From Denticeps clupeoides (lineage: Eukaryota; Chordata; Actinopteri; Clupeiformes; Denticipitidae), in the NCBI RefSeq assembly GCF_900700375.1, contig NC_041708.1:2869813-2933812 (forward strand): a stretch of 64,000 bases of DNA. Reading direction: 5' to 3'. Both the position numbers and the translations under genes were made by a program. Of this stretch, positions 20,731-45,480 are shown piece after piece. The number at the start of each line of letters is the position of its first letter. Position 1 is the first letter of the stretch. A model generated the notes under the pieces. The model was not told the origin of the DNA, did no database searches, and saw only the letters and a list, made by a program, of their open reading frames with translations.

Positions 20731-21803
20731 TTATGTCTGGTTGGTCTGCAGCTTCCAGGTCTGGTGCAGGTGCCGCGTCTGTCCGGCGTGGACCTTCTGG
20801 TGCCGCTTGAGGTTCTCGCCGCGGCTGAAGCTCTTGCCGCAGTGGCCGCAGCGGTACGGCTTCTCGCCGGTGTGGACGCGCCGGTGCTTCTTCAGGTCGC
20901 CGGCCTGGCTGAAGCAGTGTCCGCACTGGACGCAGCGGTAGGGCTTCTCGCCGGTGTGGCACCGCTGGTGGATGCGCAGGTTGCCCGTGCGGCTGAAGCT
21001 CTTCCCGCACAGCGCACAGACGTGCTGGTCCTCGCGCCACGGGCCCGCCCTCGGCCTCCGCCCGTCCGGGGCGTGGCGGGCGCCCCTGCCGATCGTCACG
21101 CGCCGTCCCGCGGCACTCATCTCCAGTCCCCCACCTGGTGCTTCGCGCGGGGACGTGGAGACCCGAGGTCCATCGGGTTCCGTTTTAATGTCCGGCGGCG
21201 TTGACATGGGGTGAGTGTCGGCACCGGGTGGGCGGGTGTTGGATGCGGTGACCGTATCAGCCCCTTTACGTGTCCGCGGCGCTACCAACGCTGCGCTGGG
21301 GGGCGGGGCTCCATCCCTGGGCACCGTCCCATTACAGTGGGCCACCGTCAGCGCCACCTGCAGATCGCACTCCAACCGTGACTCAGGGGTCACCTTCACC
21401 TCTGACCCGCTCTCGTCTTCCTGTTCTCCCCCGATGGGTCTCCCCTGAGACTCGGCGCCCTGCGGCGGGAGTCTCGGCGCGGTGGCCGCCTCGGACTCCG
21501 CCGCCGTCCGCCTCGCGGCTGCGACAGGAGGGGGAGAAGAGGTCACGGTCACTGCACGAGCAAGGCGACCCCATCGGGGACAGGCGGAGCACCGTCGTTC
21601 CGGCCACACCCACCTTCCCTCTCGCTCTCCAGCCTCCCCAGAGCATCCTCCAGGCGCAGGCGCAGCCTCTCGTTCTCCCGCAGCGTCCGGGCCGTCCTCT
21701 CCTGGTACTCGGACACCGTCTCCCGCACCACTTCCAGGACCTCGTGGACCGCCACCGTCAGCAGCTTGGTGACCCGGGCGTTCAGCCGGTCGAACTTAGA
21801 CAT
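20731..21803 (-). CDS. C2H2 zinc-finger protein, paralogue A
   Basis: Predicted nuclear DNA-binding protein of 325 residues from two exons, 21614-21803 and 20731-21518, joined in phase across a short intron (GAA-G then CC). Exon 1 (residues 1-63) is a charged amphipathic helix region ([15 protein letters not shown]... [10 protein letters not shown]) that looks like a dimerising coiled coil. Residues about 64-230 are acidic/Pro-rich, with a possible sumoylation site IKTEPDG. Three C2H2 fingers occupy about 231-307 with canonical TGEKPY linkers: [21 protein letters not shown], then a SQAGDLKKH helix, then a SRGENLKRH helix. No KRAB, SCAN or BTB domain is seen. It is a paralogue of the gene at 24335-26169, with the same exon split and the same phase. 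Its specific name was not recognised. Confidence 0.85.
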
Positions 21804-22534
21804 TCTGGGATTTAAGCAACCAACCAACGTTACTTTACGCCACTACGTCATCGCCAGGCTCTGAACGTATGCACACGGCGGCGAACTTCCAGTCACCCCA
21901 GTACAGGCTGTCACCCCTGAAACGCAAGGCCAGCACCGCGGCCTCCTGGGGCCGAATTCGGCAAGATGAACGCGGTACCTTGAGTGCTGCAGGCTGTTCG
22001 CCGACGGGCGTCACGGAGTTTGATTAATTTTTATCATTATTTTTTTTAAACTCCCGTCTGCGGGACGCGAGGCGGGAAAGGTTCCGACCTGGCAACGCTT
22101 ATCGCAGGACTCTCCGGATCCCTGGACAACAACACAAGTACAGTGGTGTCGGGAAATGACCACTTCCGGCTGAACGGTCTTCTTTCAAAATAAAAGTCGC
22201 GTCCCGTCAGAGAACCACGTCAATAACTTGATGTCTTTTCACCTCAGTTGAATTTAATAGAGATAGAATTATCGAATATTATCAAATGTTTAATTTTTCT
22301 GAGCTGGAAATTATTTTCCTTGCAAACATGCACACATTAATTAATGAATGCTATTAATAATAATTAATCAACACATTTTTCATTACACAAAACAGCTACA
22401 GTTTCAAGTAATTTGTAGATATGGATTTTAGCCCCCCTTTTTTGGTCCCCTAATTCTGTATATGAAGATTCTTTCTGAAATTTAGCCTTGGTGCAGAATT
22501 ACAGCCACTTTGATCCAGTGGTATGGGTGGTAAG

Positions 22535-22675
22535 TAAGTGAAAGTGACAGGCGCCCGGGGAGCAGTGTGTGGGGACGGTGGCACCTCAGTGGCACCTCAG
22601 TGGCACCTCGGCATTCGAACCGGCAACCTTCTGATTACGAGGCCGCTTCCTTAACCGCTAGGCCATCGCTGCCCC
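22535..22675 (-). mobile_element. SINE family A, 3'-truncated
   Basis: Reverse orientation. It keeps AGGCGCCCGGGGAGCAGTGT, a triplicated GGCACCTCAGT unit and the head CTTCCTTAACCGCTAGGCCA. It is missing most of the distal body. Confidence 0.85.
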
Positions 22676-22832
22676 GTAGCAGAGTAGTGGGTAACACACT
22701 CGCCTATGAACCAGAAGACCCAGGTTAAAATGCCACTTACTACCATTGTGTCTCCAGGGGGGGGACTGTCCCTGTAGCTACTGATTGTAAGTCGCTCTGG
22801 ATAAGGGCGTCTGGTAAATGCTGTAAATGTAA
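22676..22832 (+). mobile_element. SINE family B
   Basis: Follows the reverse family A copy directly. Head GTAGTGGGTAACACACTCGC, short internal deletion, then the L2-type tail GATAAGGGCGTCTGGTAAAT. Together with the previous SINE it splits the THAP-type repeat. Confidence 0.85.
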
Positions 22833-23828
22833 AATAAGATGCCAGGAGGCACCTGTGTCTGTAGCTTTAAATGCTAATGAGGAGTAAAGAGGCGGGATGA
22901 GGAGTAGAGCAGCCTATAGAAGATGAGGGGACATTCGAGAAATTTATGTCATCAACACCATTCACCAACCACAATGTTTGGTGCACAGAGGAAGTTGGGA
23001 AGTTGAAAAAAAAAGTGTGCTCATTTTTACATCCAATCACAGAGCAACTGCAATGCTTCGTACATTTGGAAACCATGACAGTCAGTGGAGATTTACTTTA
23101 CTTTAAGATAATGTTTTAGACTTTTTAGGGGAGGGGTGGGTGGAAAAAGAATGAGATGTCATAAGGGGACAAATTCCAGATCCGACCATCTGAGCTGCCG
23201 CTCACTGAACGGCGAGGCAGAATGGCCAAAGCGCTCTTTGAGGCAGAATTATGCTTGCTGTTAACTACGGCCATATGTACACACGTACAGCCGTATCCTG
23301 CGTTCCTTGCATCAAAAATGAACGCAACATACATAAAATTATACAATATCTGCGTAATTTCATAGGGGCAGTGTAGCAAGATCGGCACTCAACAGAATAC
23401 GATTTTAAGATACAGGTATTCATTCATTTATTTGGTACGTGGCCTCGACACTGACCCCTAGTGGTAAGGAGAACACACTACAGATTACGAAGGACCGTAC
23501 AGATGCAAGTATAACAGCACAAACATTAACAACGCAACTGTGTACGGATACGCATACGTAGCTCATAGCAAGTATTTTTCTGGCTTTACAGGTGAGGGGA
23601 ACTCGTGTTAATGTTAAAAAATCTCACAAAGTGAAATCTTCATGTCTTCACCTTTAAAAATGGTGATGTGTTGTATCCAGACTCCCCATATCTGAACACC
23701 ATGGACAGGAAAAAAACCCGCACATCGTCCTTATATTAAAAAGTCAACTGTTAGCACATGAAAAACGTCATGTTCTTCTTGAGCTCAAGATTAGTCAGTC
23801 ATGTTGTTCCAAAAACGAAAGCTGAGAG

Positions 23829-24216
23829 AGGCAGGGTGGCCTGGTGGGTGACACACTCGCCTGTGAACCAGAAGACCCAGGTTCAAATCCCACTTTACAT
23901 TTTACATTTACATTTACAGCATTTATCAGACGCCCTTATCCAGAGCGACTTACAATCAGTATTACAGGGACAGTTCCCCCCTGGAGCAATTTAGGGTTAA
24001 CACAATGGTAGTAAGTGGGATTCGAACCCGGGTCTTCTGGTTCATAGGCGAGTGTGTTACCCACTAGGCTACTACCACCCCACTTACTACCATCGTGTCC
24101 CTGAGCAAGACACTTAACCCTAAATTGCTCCAGGGGGGGACTGTCCCTGTAACTACTGATTGTAAGTCGCTCTGGAAAAGGGCGTCTGATAAATGCCATA
24201 AATGTAATGTAAAGTG
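23829..24216 (+). mobile_element. SINE family B with a second family B inserted in reverse
   Basis: Outer plus copy: 23829 to about 23891 and 24080-24216. Inner minus copy: about 23896-24079, from tail (ACATTTTACATTTACATTTA) to head (GGCTACTACCACC). The outer copy resumes with CCACTTACTACCATCGTGTC after the insert, and CCACTT stands on both sides, so a 6-bp target duplication is visible. The pair forms an inverted repeat able to fold as RNA. Confidence 0.88.
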
Positions 24217-24334
24217 CATGATGGAGGAGAATGGGTGGAGGGACAGCGGTGGCATACGTCCACATTTGACTCCAACAACAGCCTCAGTCGTAACGGCTGG
24301 TTGATTAGACTTGACCAAATGTGAATGGTCAGTG

Positions 24335-26169
24335 TCAGAAGGCAGGTCTCCCCGAGTTTAGGTGTCTGGCCATGTGGATCCTCTGATGCTTCTTCAGGTG
24401 ACTGGACTGGCTGAAGCTCTTCCCACACTGCTGGCAGCGGTAGGGCCGCTCCCCCGTGTGAACCCGCGTGTGCTTCTGGAGGTTTCCGGCGTGGCTGAAG
24501 CGCCGGCCGCAGTGCGCGCAGCTGTAGGGCTTCTCGCCGGTGTGGCACCGCTGGTGGATGCGGAGGTTTCCCAGGCGACTGAAGGTCTTCCCGCAGACCA
24601 GGCAGCTGTGGCCGTCCTCTCTGGCCTGGTTCAGGGTCTGCGCCCAGTCATCAGCGGCTCCGGTCGGGCCCCCGTCGAAGAGAAGCGGCTCAACGCTAGC
24701 AGCGAAAGCGTCCAGCTGGGCGTACGACAACGTCCCAGGAACACCGGGAGCACTCGCGGTGTCCGGCTCGTAGTGTTGACTTTCTTCCATAACAGGTGGA
24801 GGTGGGGATGGTTCTGAAAGGTCTGGCTCTGTTTTGGGGAAACCGTGTCCAGTCTGTCTGCTGACAACACCACCGCACGCCACAAAGTCCTTGTCCATCT
24901 CAGCTGCGGTGACGTCTGGTGACGCCTGCACAGTCCTCACGTATACGTCAGGCCATTCCTCCTCTTCCTGCTCCGCGGGTTTCGCCACAGGCTCGTTCTT
25001 CACAGAGGGTTCCTCTGCAGGAAGTTTGGACTCATGACTGGAGAATAAAGTCGCCTGGCATGGAGGACCTGAACAAGGCTGGTCCGCTGTTAACATGAAA
25101 ACAGCAGATTAGAACAACGTAATAAATATGAAATTAGGTTACGATCCATATGGTCCTCTGGATGGATGGCGAACATGTTTAACTGCAAGAAGCAAGAGCA
25201 GAAGAGCAAAGTGGTGGCCTAGCAGGTTAAGGAAGCGGCCCCATAATCAGAAGGTTGCCGGTTCGAATCCCGATCCGCCAAGGTGCCACTGAGGTGCCAC
25301 TGAGCAAAGCACCGTCCCCACACACTGCTCCCCGGGCGCCTGTCATGGCTGCCCACTGCTCACTCAGGGTGATGGGTTAAATGCAGAGGACAAATTTCAC
25401 TGTGTGCACCGTGTGCTGTGCTGCTGTGTATCACATGTGACAATCACTTCACATCACTTCACTTCACCCACTGCTCCCCAGGCGCCGGTCATGGCCGCCG
25501 ACTGATCATCAAGGGTGATGGTTAAAAGCAGAGGACACATTTCGTTGTGTCACCGTGTGCTGTGCCTCACCATGACAATCACTTCACTTTCGAAATCATC
25601 TCTGTGTTGCTTAATGACAGCATTACATAAAGTGGAGTGATTGTCACAGCAGCACAGCACACGGTGCACACAGTGAAATTTACGTTTTGGTGGCGCCTTT
25701 CTGCCCTCAGCGTCTGATCAGAATCGGTATAACGACCCAGAACAAGTGAAGGACCAGAGATGAAGAACCCGGGCGCCTCTAGATCCTGCTCCAGCATGAT
25801 CATTCAGGGCGCCGGTGGCCTAGTGGGTGACACACCCGTCTACGGACCAGAAGGCCCGGGTTCGAACCCCACTTTACTGCCACTGTGTCCCTGAGCGAGA
25901 CACTTAAACCCTGACCCCGTCCCCGTCACTACTGCATAAATAAATGTGAAGCTGGGCTGCGAGCAGTCACCTCCGTCCTGCTGGAGTCTCTCCTGGAGCT
26001 GCTCCTGGAGCTCCCGCAGCCTCCCGTGGAGCCGCTCGTTCTCCCGCCGGGTGCTGGCGCTGCGCTCCTGGAGCTCCGACACCGTCTCCTGCACCGCGTC
26101 CAGCACCTCCGCCAGCGCCGCCGCCAGCAGCCGCTTCACCCGGGCGTCCAGGCGCTCCAGCGCGGACAT
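24335..26169 (-). CDS. C2H2 zinc-finger protein, paralogue B
   Basis: Predicted nuclear DNA-binding protein of 316 residues. Exon 1 is 25971-26169 ([21 protein letters not shown]... [21 protein letters not shown]), a clear coiled-coil with heptad leucines. Exon 2 is 24335-25086, joined in phase (GGA-G then CG). The middle is acidic ([22 protein letters not shown]). Three C2H2 fingers lie at about 228-304: [21 protein letters not shown], then helices SHAGNLQKH and SQSSHLKKH, with TGEKPY/TGERPY linkers. The first finger helix is almost the same as in paralogue A, while the other two differ, implying diverged target sites after tandem duplication. The intron (25087-25970) is packed with SINE pieces. 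Confidence 0.85.
25206..25463 (+). mobile_element. SINE family A, full-length
   Basis: The most complete family A copy in the window: GTGGTGGCCTAGCAGGTTAA, GGTTGCCGGTTCGAATCCCG, CCAAGGTGCCACTGAGGTGC and a TCACTTCACATCACTTCACTT tail. It lies in the intron of zinc-finger paralogue B. Confidence 0.92.
25464..25683. mobile_element. Two SINE family A fragments, opposite orientation
   Basis: 25464-25589 is the distal half of family A in plus orientation (CCACTGCTCCCCAGGCGCCG to CAATCACTTCACTTT). 25630-25683 is a short reverse piece (GATTGTCACAGCAGCACAGC). They follow the full copy without a gap, so several insertions have stacked here. Confidence 0.8.
25808..25945 (+). mobile_element. SINE family B, 3'-deleted
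   Basis: Head GGTGGCCTAGTGGGTGACAC, GTTCGAACCCCACTTTACTG and CTGAGCGAGACACTTAAACC, then degenerates before the L2-type tail. It ends about 25 bases from the donor of exon 1 of zinc-finger paralogue B. Confidence 0.8.
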
Positions 26170-29048
26170 TCCAGCGGCTTCCCGTTAAATCACCAACCCG
26201 GACTCGTATATTTAACAGTTGTATTAAAATGTGTTTTACTGTGACAGTTAAGTTTATAATTATTCTGCCCTCGCTGACAGCAGCGAGAACAGATACGAGT
26301 TAAAAACTTTTATCTGCTAATAATACCAATAACGCTAATAACAAAACCAACGCGTCTCTACCGCTGAACAGACCGAACTACAAAACATGCCCACGTGTTT
26401 CCGGCTCACGTTGAGGAGAAAAGCAAAATAAAAGTCCCCGGTCCGACTTGTTAGTTGCGGAATTAAGAACGAATCATGACAACAAGTCATTATGACGGTT
26501 ATACCTTGCGGAAAAAAACATTTCCACGTGAAAAAAGGGTCACAAATTCAATTCCTTTGGACTTTTCTGTGTATCAACTGGGTGCCAGTTTCTTTGATTG
26601 TTAGTGTGGTGTGCACCGAATGGAGCGTGGTGTCCTCCAGTTCAATTGCAGGTCTGTTTTTAATCTTCTCGCCGCTAGATGGTTCCGAACATCCACTAAA
26701 ACAGTGTCTGCAACATTATTTCTGCACTTATATATTCTATATTGTAATATTTCCGAGCACAACATTTACACAAAATGTATTCGAACCATCACGTTTATTA
26801 TTACCAAGATGCTGTTGCAATTGTTCACAAGTTTTGGAGAACTTTTCGACCTCTTTCAGCCAATGCAGAGAAACACAGTCACTTCCAGAACAGAAGAGTG
26901 TCACAGATGTCACAGATATTTTGGACCCCACTGTAGCGTCTTGTTGGCCCATTCCATCGAATGATCCATCCAGATGCAATTTACTCTGCTGTCCCTGGCA
27001 CACACTTCGGTCTCGTCTTGTGGACAGATGGCCTGACGCCCTCGGGCGAGGTCCTCTGGTGCAGAGCAGATTTCACGCCTCCTGCAGCGTCCGCAGTTCG
27101 GCCAGTTTCTGGTCCAGCACGTCGTGCCCGCGCTGTGACCTCCGCCGCCAGCATGATGACCTCCAGTACGCTGTGGAGCACAGCCAGCGGCCACAAGGGT
27201 TTCATGCCACTGTCTCTGAAAATCCAAAAAATCTCCAACAAAACAAGGCCAACCCATGATCACAGGCCCTGCATAAACATAACCAAGCTGGAGCAATGTA
27301 CAACAGAAATCATGTGAAATCATCATTTTTTCCAGCACCACATGTTACACGTGGTTTAAATAGAAATATTTTTTACTATATGCTGTCTTGTTTCTGTAAA
27401 TTATGACCCTTTAACAATGTAGAATTAAGAATGGTAAATCCTGTGCAGAAAATAGGTGAAATAATTAATAAACAGGACAACTTAACCAATAATGTAAATA
27501 CTAAACTTCTCCACAAGACTTTATTATTATTTTCTTCACTTTTTAACGTGTTCAGGAAAGAGCATGACACCTTCATGCATTGTTCTTCAGACTGAATATA
27601 TAATATATATGCATATGTACACAATTGTGACAAATAATATTAAGATTATTGTTACCAAAAACTTCCATAGTTATAAACAGATGCAATGTTGTTTATTTAT
27701 TTATTTTTTTATCTTTTTTTTTTTTTTTTTTTTAAGAAATGCATGGTAAGAGTGTCATGGTAACGACGACAGCAACGGTAGCCACACATTAACCAAATGA
27801 AAACCTCCGACATGTAAACATTGGCACTCGGATCACGAGGCCTGCAGCGCCAGGCGTTCCTCTTCCTCCCGGCACATCAAAAGAGGAAGGCGTCTGCTGC
27901 AGCCCTCCCCCTGAGACGCCTTATCAGCGTCCATTAGAGGAATGAAAGGAGGTACCAGGGGAGAACGGGAGCATATCAAACACCTGGAACATACACAGAA
28001 CGTTCTGATCCTGCGTGTATCAGTGTGTCGGCACAATGCGGGCTTCCGCCGCGGGAGGAGATTATCGTAACCCTGTCCGACTGAGAGCTGTATGACTTCC
28101 CGCGTGAATCTGACACGACGTAATGATCGTTTAATAAGTATTCTGATAAACGCCATCGCTGCACATTTCTTTTCTTTTTTTTTTTGCGCTCCTGTGTAAC
28201 AGCAGAACAACCAGAATTTGGGTGTTATTGCTTCGCGAAGCTGTCAGCATTGGCCTGAGCTCCACATTCACCCATAAATTCAGGAGTTCTGACCACAAAA
28301 CTCACAAAAACCTCAATAAACATACACATAATACATCAGTCCAAGTTGAAGGGTAGCTTTAAACGTGGAAGTTCAGTTTTTTATACAGTTGCTCGTTGGA
28401 TTTGCCTGGAAGCATTTTCATCATCGTCATGATCATCGTAAAGTGGACTTATTGCCATGTGACTTTGTTGCACAGAAGTATTGGTGCAGGCAGCCACAAT
28501 ATGGGAACATCTGAGTGGCTGAGGCCGAGTGCAAAACAGGGCATAACTGGAGTAAACCTCCGTGCAGCTGTTTTCATGTGATTTTCATAGCAGATGTTCC
28601 AAAATCTCACGAAAACCAACTTGCACGTGTTTCATACTTTGGGTACCCAACATTCCAGTTAGCTTTGCCGTTTTAATAAAGTGTTAGAGCTGCAAAATAA
28701 AAGATTGGGGAGCAGAGGACGCACAGTTTGCAGATGCTGGTCCCACAATAGAATACATTTTGGAGTTGCCTTGGAGTTGCACAGAGCAGATACAGATGTT
28801 ACGCTTATATACATAGTGTGGTCATGTTATGACTCTCAGATTTCGGTTCTTAGCCTCTCATGCATAAACAGACACCACCGTACGGAGAAATGATTCCGGC
28901 TGTTGGAGAAATGTACAAAATGAAGAATGTACTTCCTCCTGGACCCTAACGGCCTTCTGAGCACTCGTGAAGAGGGACAGTTCTCCCTGACCAGGATCAT
29001 CCTTCAAACCTGCTGCCAGGAACGCTAGTCACACCCCCGCCACCAATT
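26170..29048. other. Intergenic, zinc-finger B to doc2a
   Basis: No gene could be assigned. Several open frames exist on both strands at 26492-27340, including a GC-rich patch at 27000-27230, but none has a recognisable domain or agrees across frames. A long T run lies near 27705-27734. A minus-strand frame at 27833-28210 is open but unrecognised. The doc2a 3' UTR probably extends left from 29048. Confidence 0.45.
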
Positions 29049-42407
<13,359 letters not shown>

Positions 42408-43187
42408 TTAAAATGCTAATTTCGTTCCGTCATCTCCTCGCCGCCAAGTGTCGCGCTGAAATATTGAGATAAAAGCGGATAATTAACATTTTAGCGGACT
42501 GTATGAGAGATCAGGAGCACAAAAGGCATATCTGAAGCCCTTCAGAAGATGAGACAAACACATCGAGGCAATTACCAGGCCTCACCGGCTCGCATTACGC
42601 TAATAAATGTCGCGGGAACGCGGGCTATACTGTTTCTGCCTGGCTGCAGTCGGGGGTTGGTCTGAGATGAGGGGCGGTGAGCACGGTTCCGACACGTTCT
42701 GAGCGCATGGGCAGGATATGAGGGATTTGCCGCCATTCGTGGGGATCAGGATGGTGACAACGAGACGCAGGGGGAAGCGGCTAAAAAGTGTCTTCAGAGC
42801 CACTGCCAGGGATGACCTTGAGGCGCTAATGGGGGGACAGAGAACGCGGCGATAAGGGAAGTTCCTCTAAAGCTGGATCGGGTAAGATGTCGCCTGCCCT
42901 CAATTAACACCGCCGTTAAACCAGCAGCCATCGCGAGCGCCGCCTTCGACCCGAGATGCCCCGGCGTCTTCTCCGCCCACAAACGTCGGGAGAGTGGATG
43001 TGGCAGTGGCGGTGGAGAGGTAATAAATATGTGCTGGGTGACTGATGGCTGTGCTGAGGGGCATGCTGATGACCCGAGAAACGGCCGAATTAGATTCATT
43101 AGGACCACAGTCACAATCACGACCGACCGCATGCAGAAATCATGACTGACATCTTCGACGGGGGTCTTAAAAACCTCCTCACCTCAT

Positions 43188-43188
<1 letters not shown>

Positions 43189-43221
<33 letters not shown>
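43189..43221. repeat. CT/CA microsatellite
   Basis: A short CT run followed by about eleven CA units. Confidence 0.9.
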
Positions 43222-44578
43222 TCACCACCTGTTGCACCTCTCAGCGATGTGACCTGAATAATCAGCCGGCTCCTTGTCCATCAGATGAACCCCAACCTCA
43301 CTCCGGCCACAACCAGTAACCGTGTACCATCGGTGTGGGCGGGTCTCAATTTTTCATACTTGTTTAAAGTAGCGATTGTGGATTTGGCTGTGGCTCTGTT
43401 ATCTTCCGACAAAAATCCCATAAAGAATAACCCCACGGAGTCTACGTCAAGTACAATCATTTGCTAACCCCGCCCCCAAAGTCTTGCTTTCGCACACTTC
43501 CATCCACTGCTGTCAATCACCAAGTGTCTAAGCACATCCACAACGTCTAGCAAGCTGTGGTGGCTTAGAGAGAGTTTTGGACAGAACAGCTCCAGAACAG
43601 CTTGGTGACCTTATTCACATTTCCCAAGGGTGATGACACGAGGAAGAGGTGGATTGATTTTAGCCATGATAATTTAGAATTGAGGCGCGAGACCAACACA
43701 AACCTCCACAGTGGTCACTTTATTTACAGATACATTGTTCAGTTACGCACGTTGCCACCTTGCAAAAAATGCGAGAAAATATTCATTTTGTAGACTTATA
43801 TAAACCAGGTTGATTACCAAGTTGTACTGTGCAAAAGACTTAGGCACTAATACAAACCAATGAAAACAAAAACAAAACCCCCTATCTCAAACATTGATCA
43901 AATATGATACGATACAGTGACATGACGTGTGTAGAGAAAACGATTGTGTTCTATTGTTCTCCACTGAGCAGTAACACAATATTCTCCATTTGTAGACTTT
44001 TGTAGATCATTCATTCATTACAGACCGACACCCAGCTCTTCTAGCACCTTTAGTGTCTCGCCATCATTACGATTTGTTTTACTCAGGCACTTTAGAACGT
44101 GGTGTGGTTATAGTGCCTCCAGTGAACATGCCTCAAAGGTATCAGGGAAGAAAATACTGCTCACTTCTTCATGATTTTTTAAATAAAACTTTAAGAATAC
44201 ATTTCTTTATGGTGTGTTCACTGCTTTAAAAGGCAGCACGAGTGTGCAACAGCTATAACGCCTTCCATAATTTAGACTAATCTCTGTCTGACCTTCACGC
44301 ACGTCTATTCACGTAACCTCGTCACCCCTATTACATGAGGCATGGCGGCAAAACCAGAACCTACGTGCGCGTACAGATCTACGCCACATGGACAGACAGA
44401 GAGGTATGGGCTTAGGTGCACGCTGCCATCTAACCGCATTCCTGAAAATCAGCGTCTGACCCTAAGAGACTCCACACTGTACTTAACACGAGACCCACCA
44501 ATCACAGCGCCCCACTCCGACAGTTGCCTGTCAATCACACGCCGATATTTATAGAGCACTGGAGGCAAGGATTCCTGG

Positions 44579-44598
44579 TGTGTGTGTGTGTGTGTGTG
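44579..44598. repeat. TG microsatellite
   Basis: About nine TG units. Confidence 0.9.
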
Positions 44599-44816
44599 AT
44601 ATTAAAGCAGGCAGTTTAGTGCCAGCGCACGGTGTGCACTATAAACACTGAATATGCTAATTATAGACAGCCACTGAGTCACGTCGCGTGTGTGTGTTTG
44701 TGTGTGTGAGACAATGTGTGAGGACATGCTAACACGTGTTAATCGCTGACATTTTCGTTTACCCTGGTAATGTTCAGTTGTGCTGCAGCAACCTGACAAC
44801 CCTGCGAGGGTGTCAC

Positions 44817-44820
<4 letters not shown>

Positions 44821-44862
<42 letters not shown>
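44821..44862. repeat. GT microsatellite
   Basis: Twenty-one uninterrupted GT units, the longest simple repeat in the window. Confidence 0.95.
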
Positions 44863-44863
<1 letters not shown>

Positions 44864-45100
44864 TAGAAACCACTCATACTTGACTCAGTTGTAGCCATAA
44901 TCAGCACACTAGTTACAATCACTGCTGAGGAGCAAGGCGAAATCAGGAGGGAAATGAGCAGAAAATGAGGAAGAGGAGAAACTCTGCCAGACCAGGGACA
45001 GGAGGGGATGGATGGAGAGAAGCCTCCTCTGGAAGACGGAGAAAGAAGACAAAGGAGAAGAAGAAGAAAAAAAAAAAAAAAGCAACATTCGGGGTCTTAC

Positions 45101-45216
45101 CTCAGCGATTGCAAGTGAGGAGGGACTCCACAGACGAGAGAATCCTGGAGCGCTGGAGTCAGGATTAACAGGTGGTGCTGCTGCTGGTGGTGGAGGGAGG
45201 GTGGGAGAGAGGGATG

Positions 45217-45253
<37 letters not shown>

Positions 45254-45480
45254 GGAAGCTTCTACGCATTCATCACCCCAGAGCTTTAATAATGAATAAA
45301 GTTCTGCAGAGAACCGGAGAGCGACGCAAACTGGGTGGTAGAGAAAACAGACGGGAAGGACTGGATGAACGGAAGATGAGCGCGGACTGATCCCCCCGCT
45401 CTCTCTCTTGCTCTCCTCCCTCTCTCCTCCCTTTCTCTTTAGCTCCCACCCCCGATTCTCTCCTTCCGTGCAGGGTTTAT
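45101..45480 (-). other. Probable non-coding first exon of doc2a
   Basis: On the minus strand a strong donor (CTGAG then GTAAGACC) ends a block at 45101. The ATG exon has a good acceptor (GGCCCCTCAG) at 42287-42289, five bases before the ATG, so an upstream untranslated exon is required. The block includes a GA microsatellite. The 5' edge is a guess. Confidence 0.5.
45222..45250. repeat. GA microsatellite
   Basis: About fourteen GA units. Ser/Leu-rich open frames on the opposite strand here are produced by this repeat. Confidence 0.92.

Larger units (their letters stand above)
22425..23640 (-). repeat. Dispersed repeat with THAP-like fragment, copy 2
   Basis: Longer relative of the repeat at 19683-20270, interrupted by SINEs at 22535-22832. 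Shared blocks are GGTCCCCTAATTCTGTAT, GTGCAGAATTACAGCCACTT and CTGTAGCTTTAAATGCTAATG. The minus-strand frame at 22867-23076 reads CSVIGCKNEHTFFFNFP, closely like the N-terminal half of a THAP domain (compare CSAYGCKNRY... HKFP in THAP1). The rest of the domain is not continuous. It is a fossil of a THAP-bearing DNA transposon (Kolobok/P-type are candidates). Confidence 0.5.

Noticed and set aside
20728-21815. Long plus-strand frames opposite zinc-finger gene A
   Set aside because: High GC on the coding strand creates open frames on the other strand; no domain was found and the minus strand has clear C2H2 fingers.
26492-27259. 255-residue plus-strand frame
   Set aside because: No recognisable domain, no splice context and competing open frames on the other strand. 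Kept only as a weak observation about the GC-rich patch.
27833-28210. 125-residue minus-strand frame
   Set aside because: Open but without any family resemblance; Arg/Cys-rich composition typical of chance frames.
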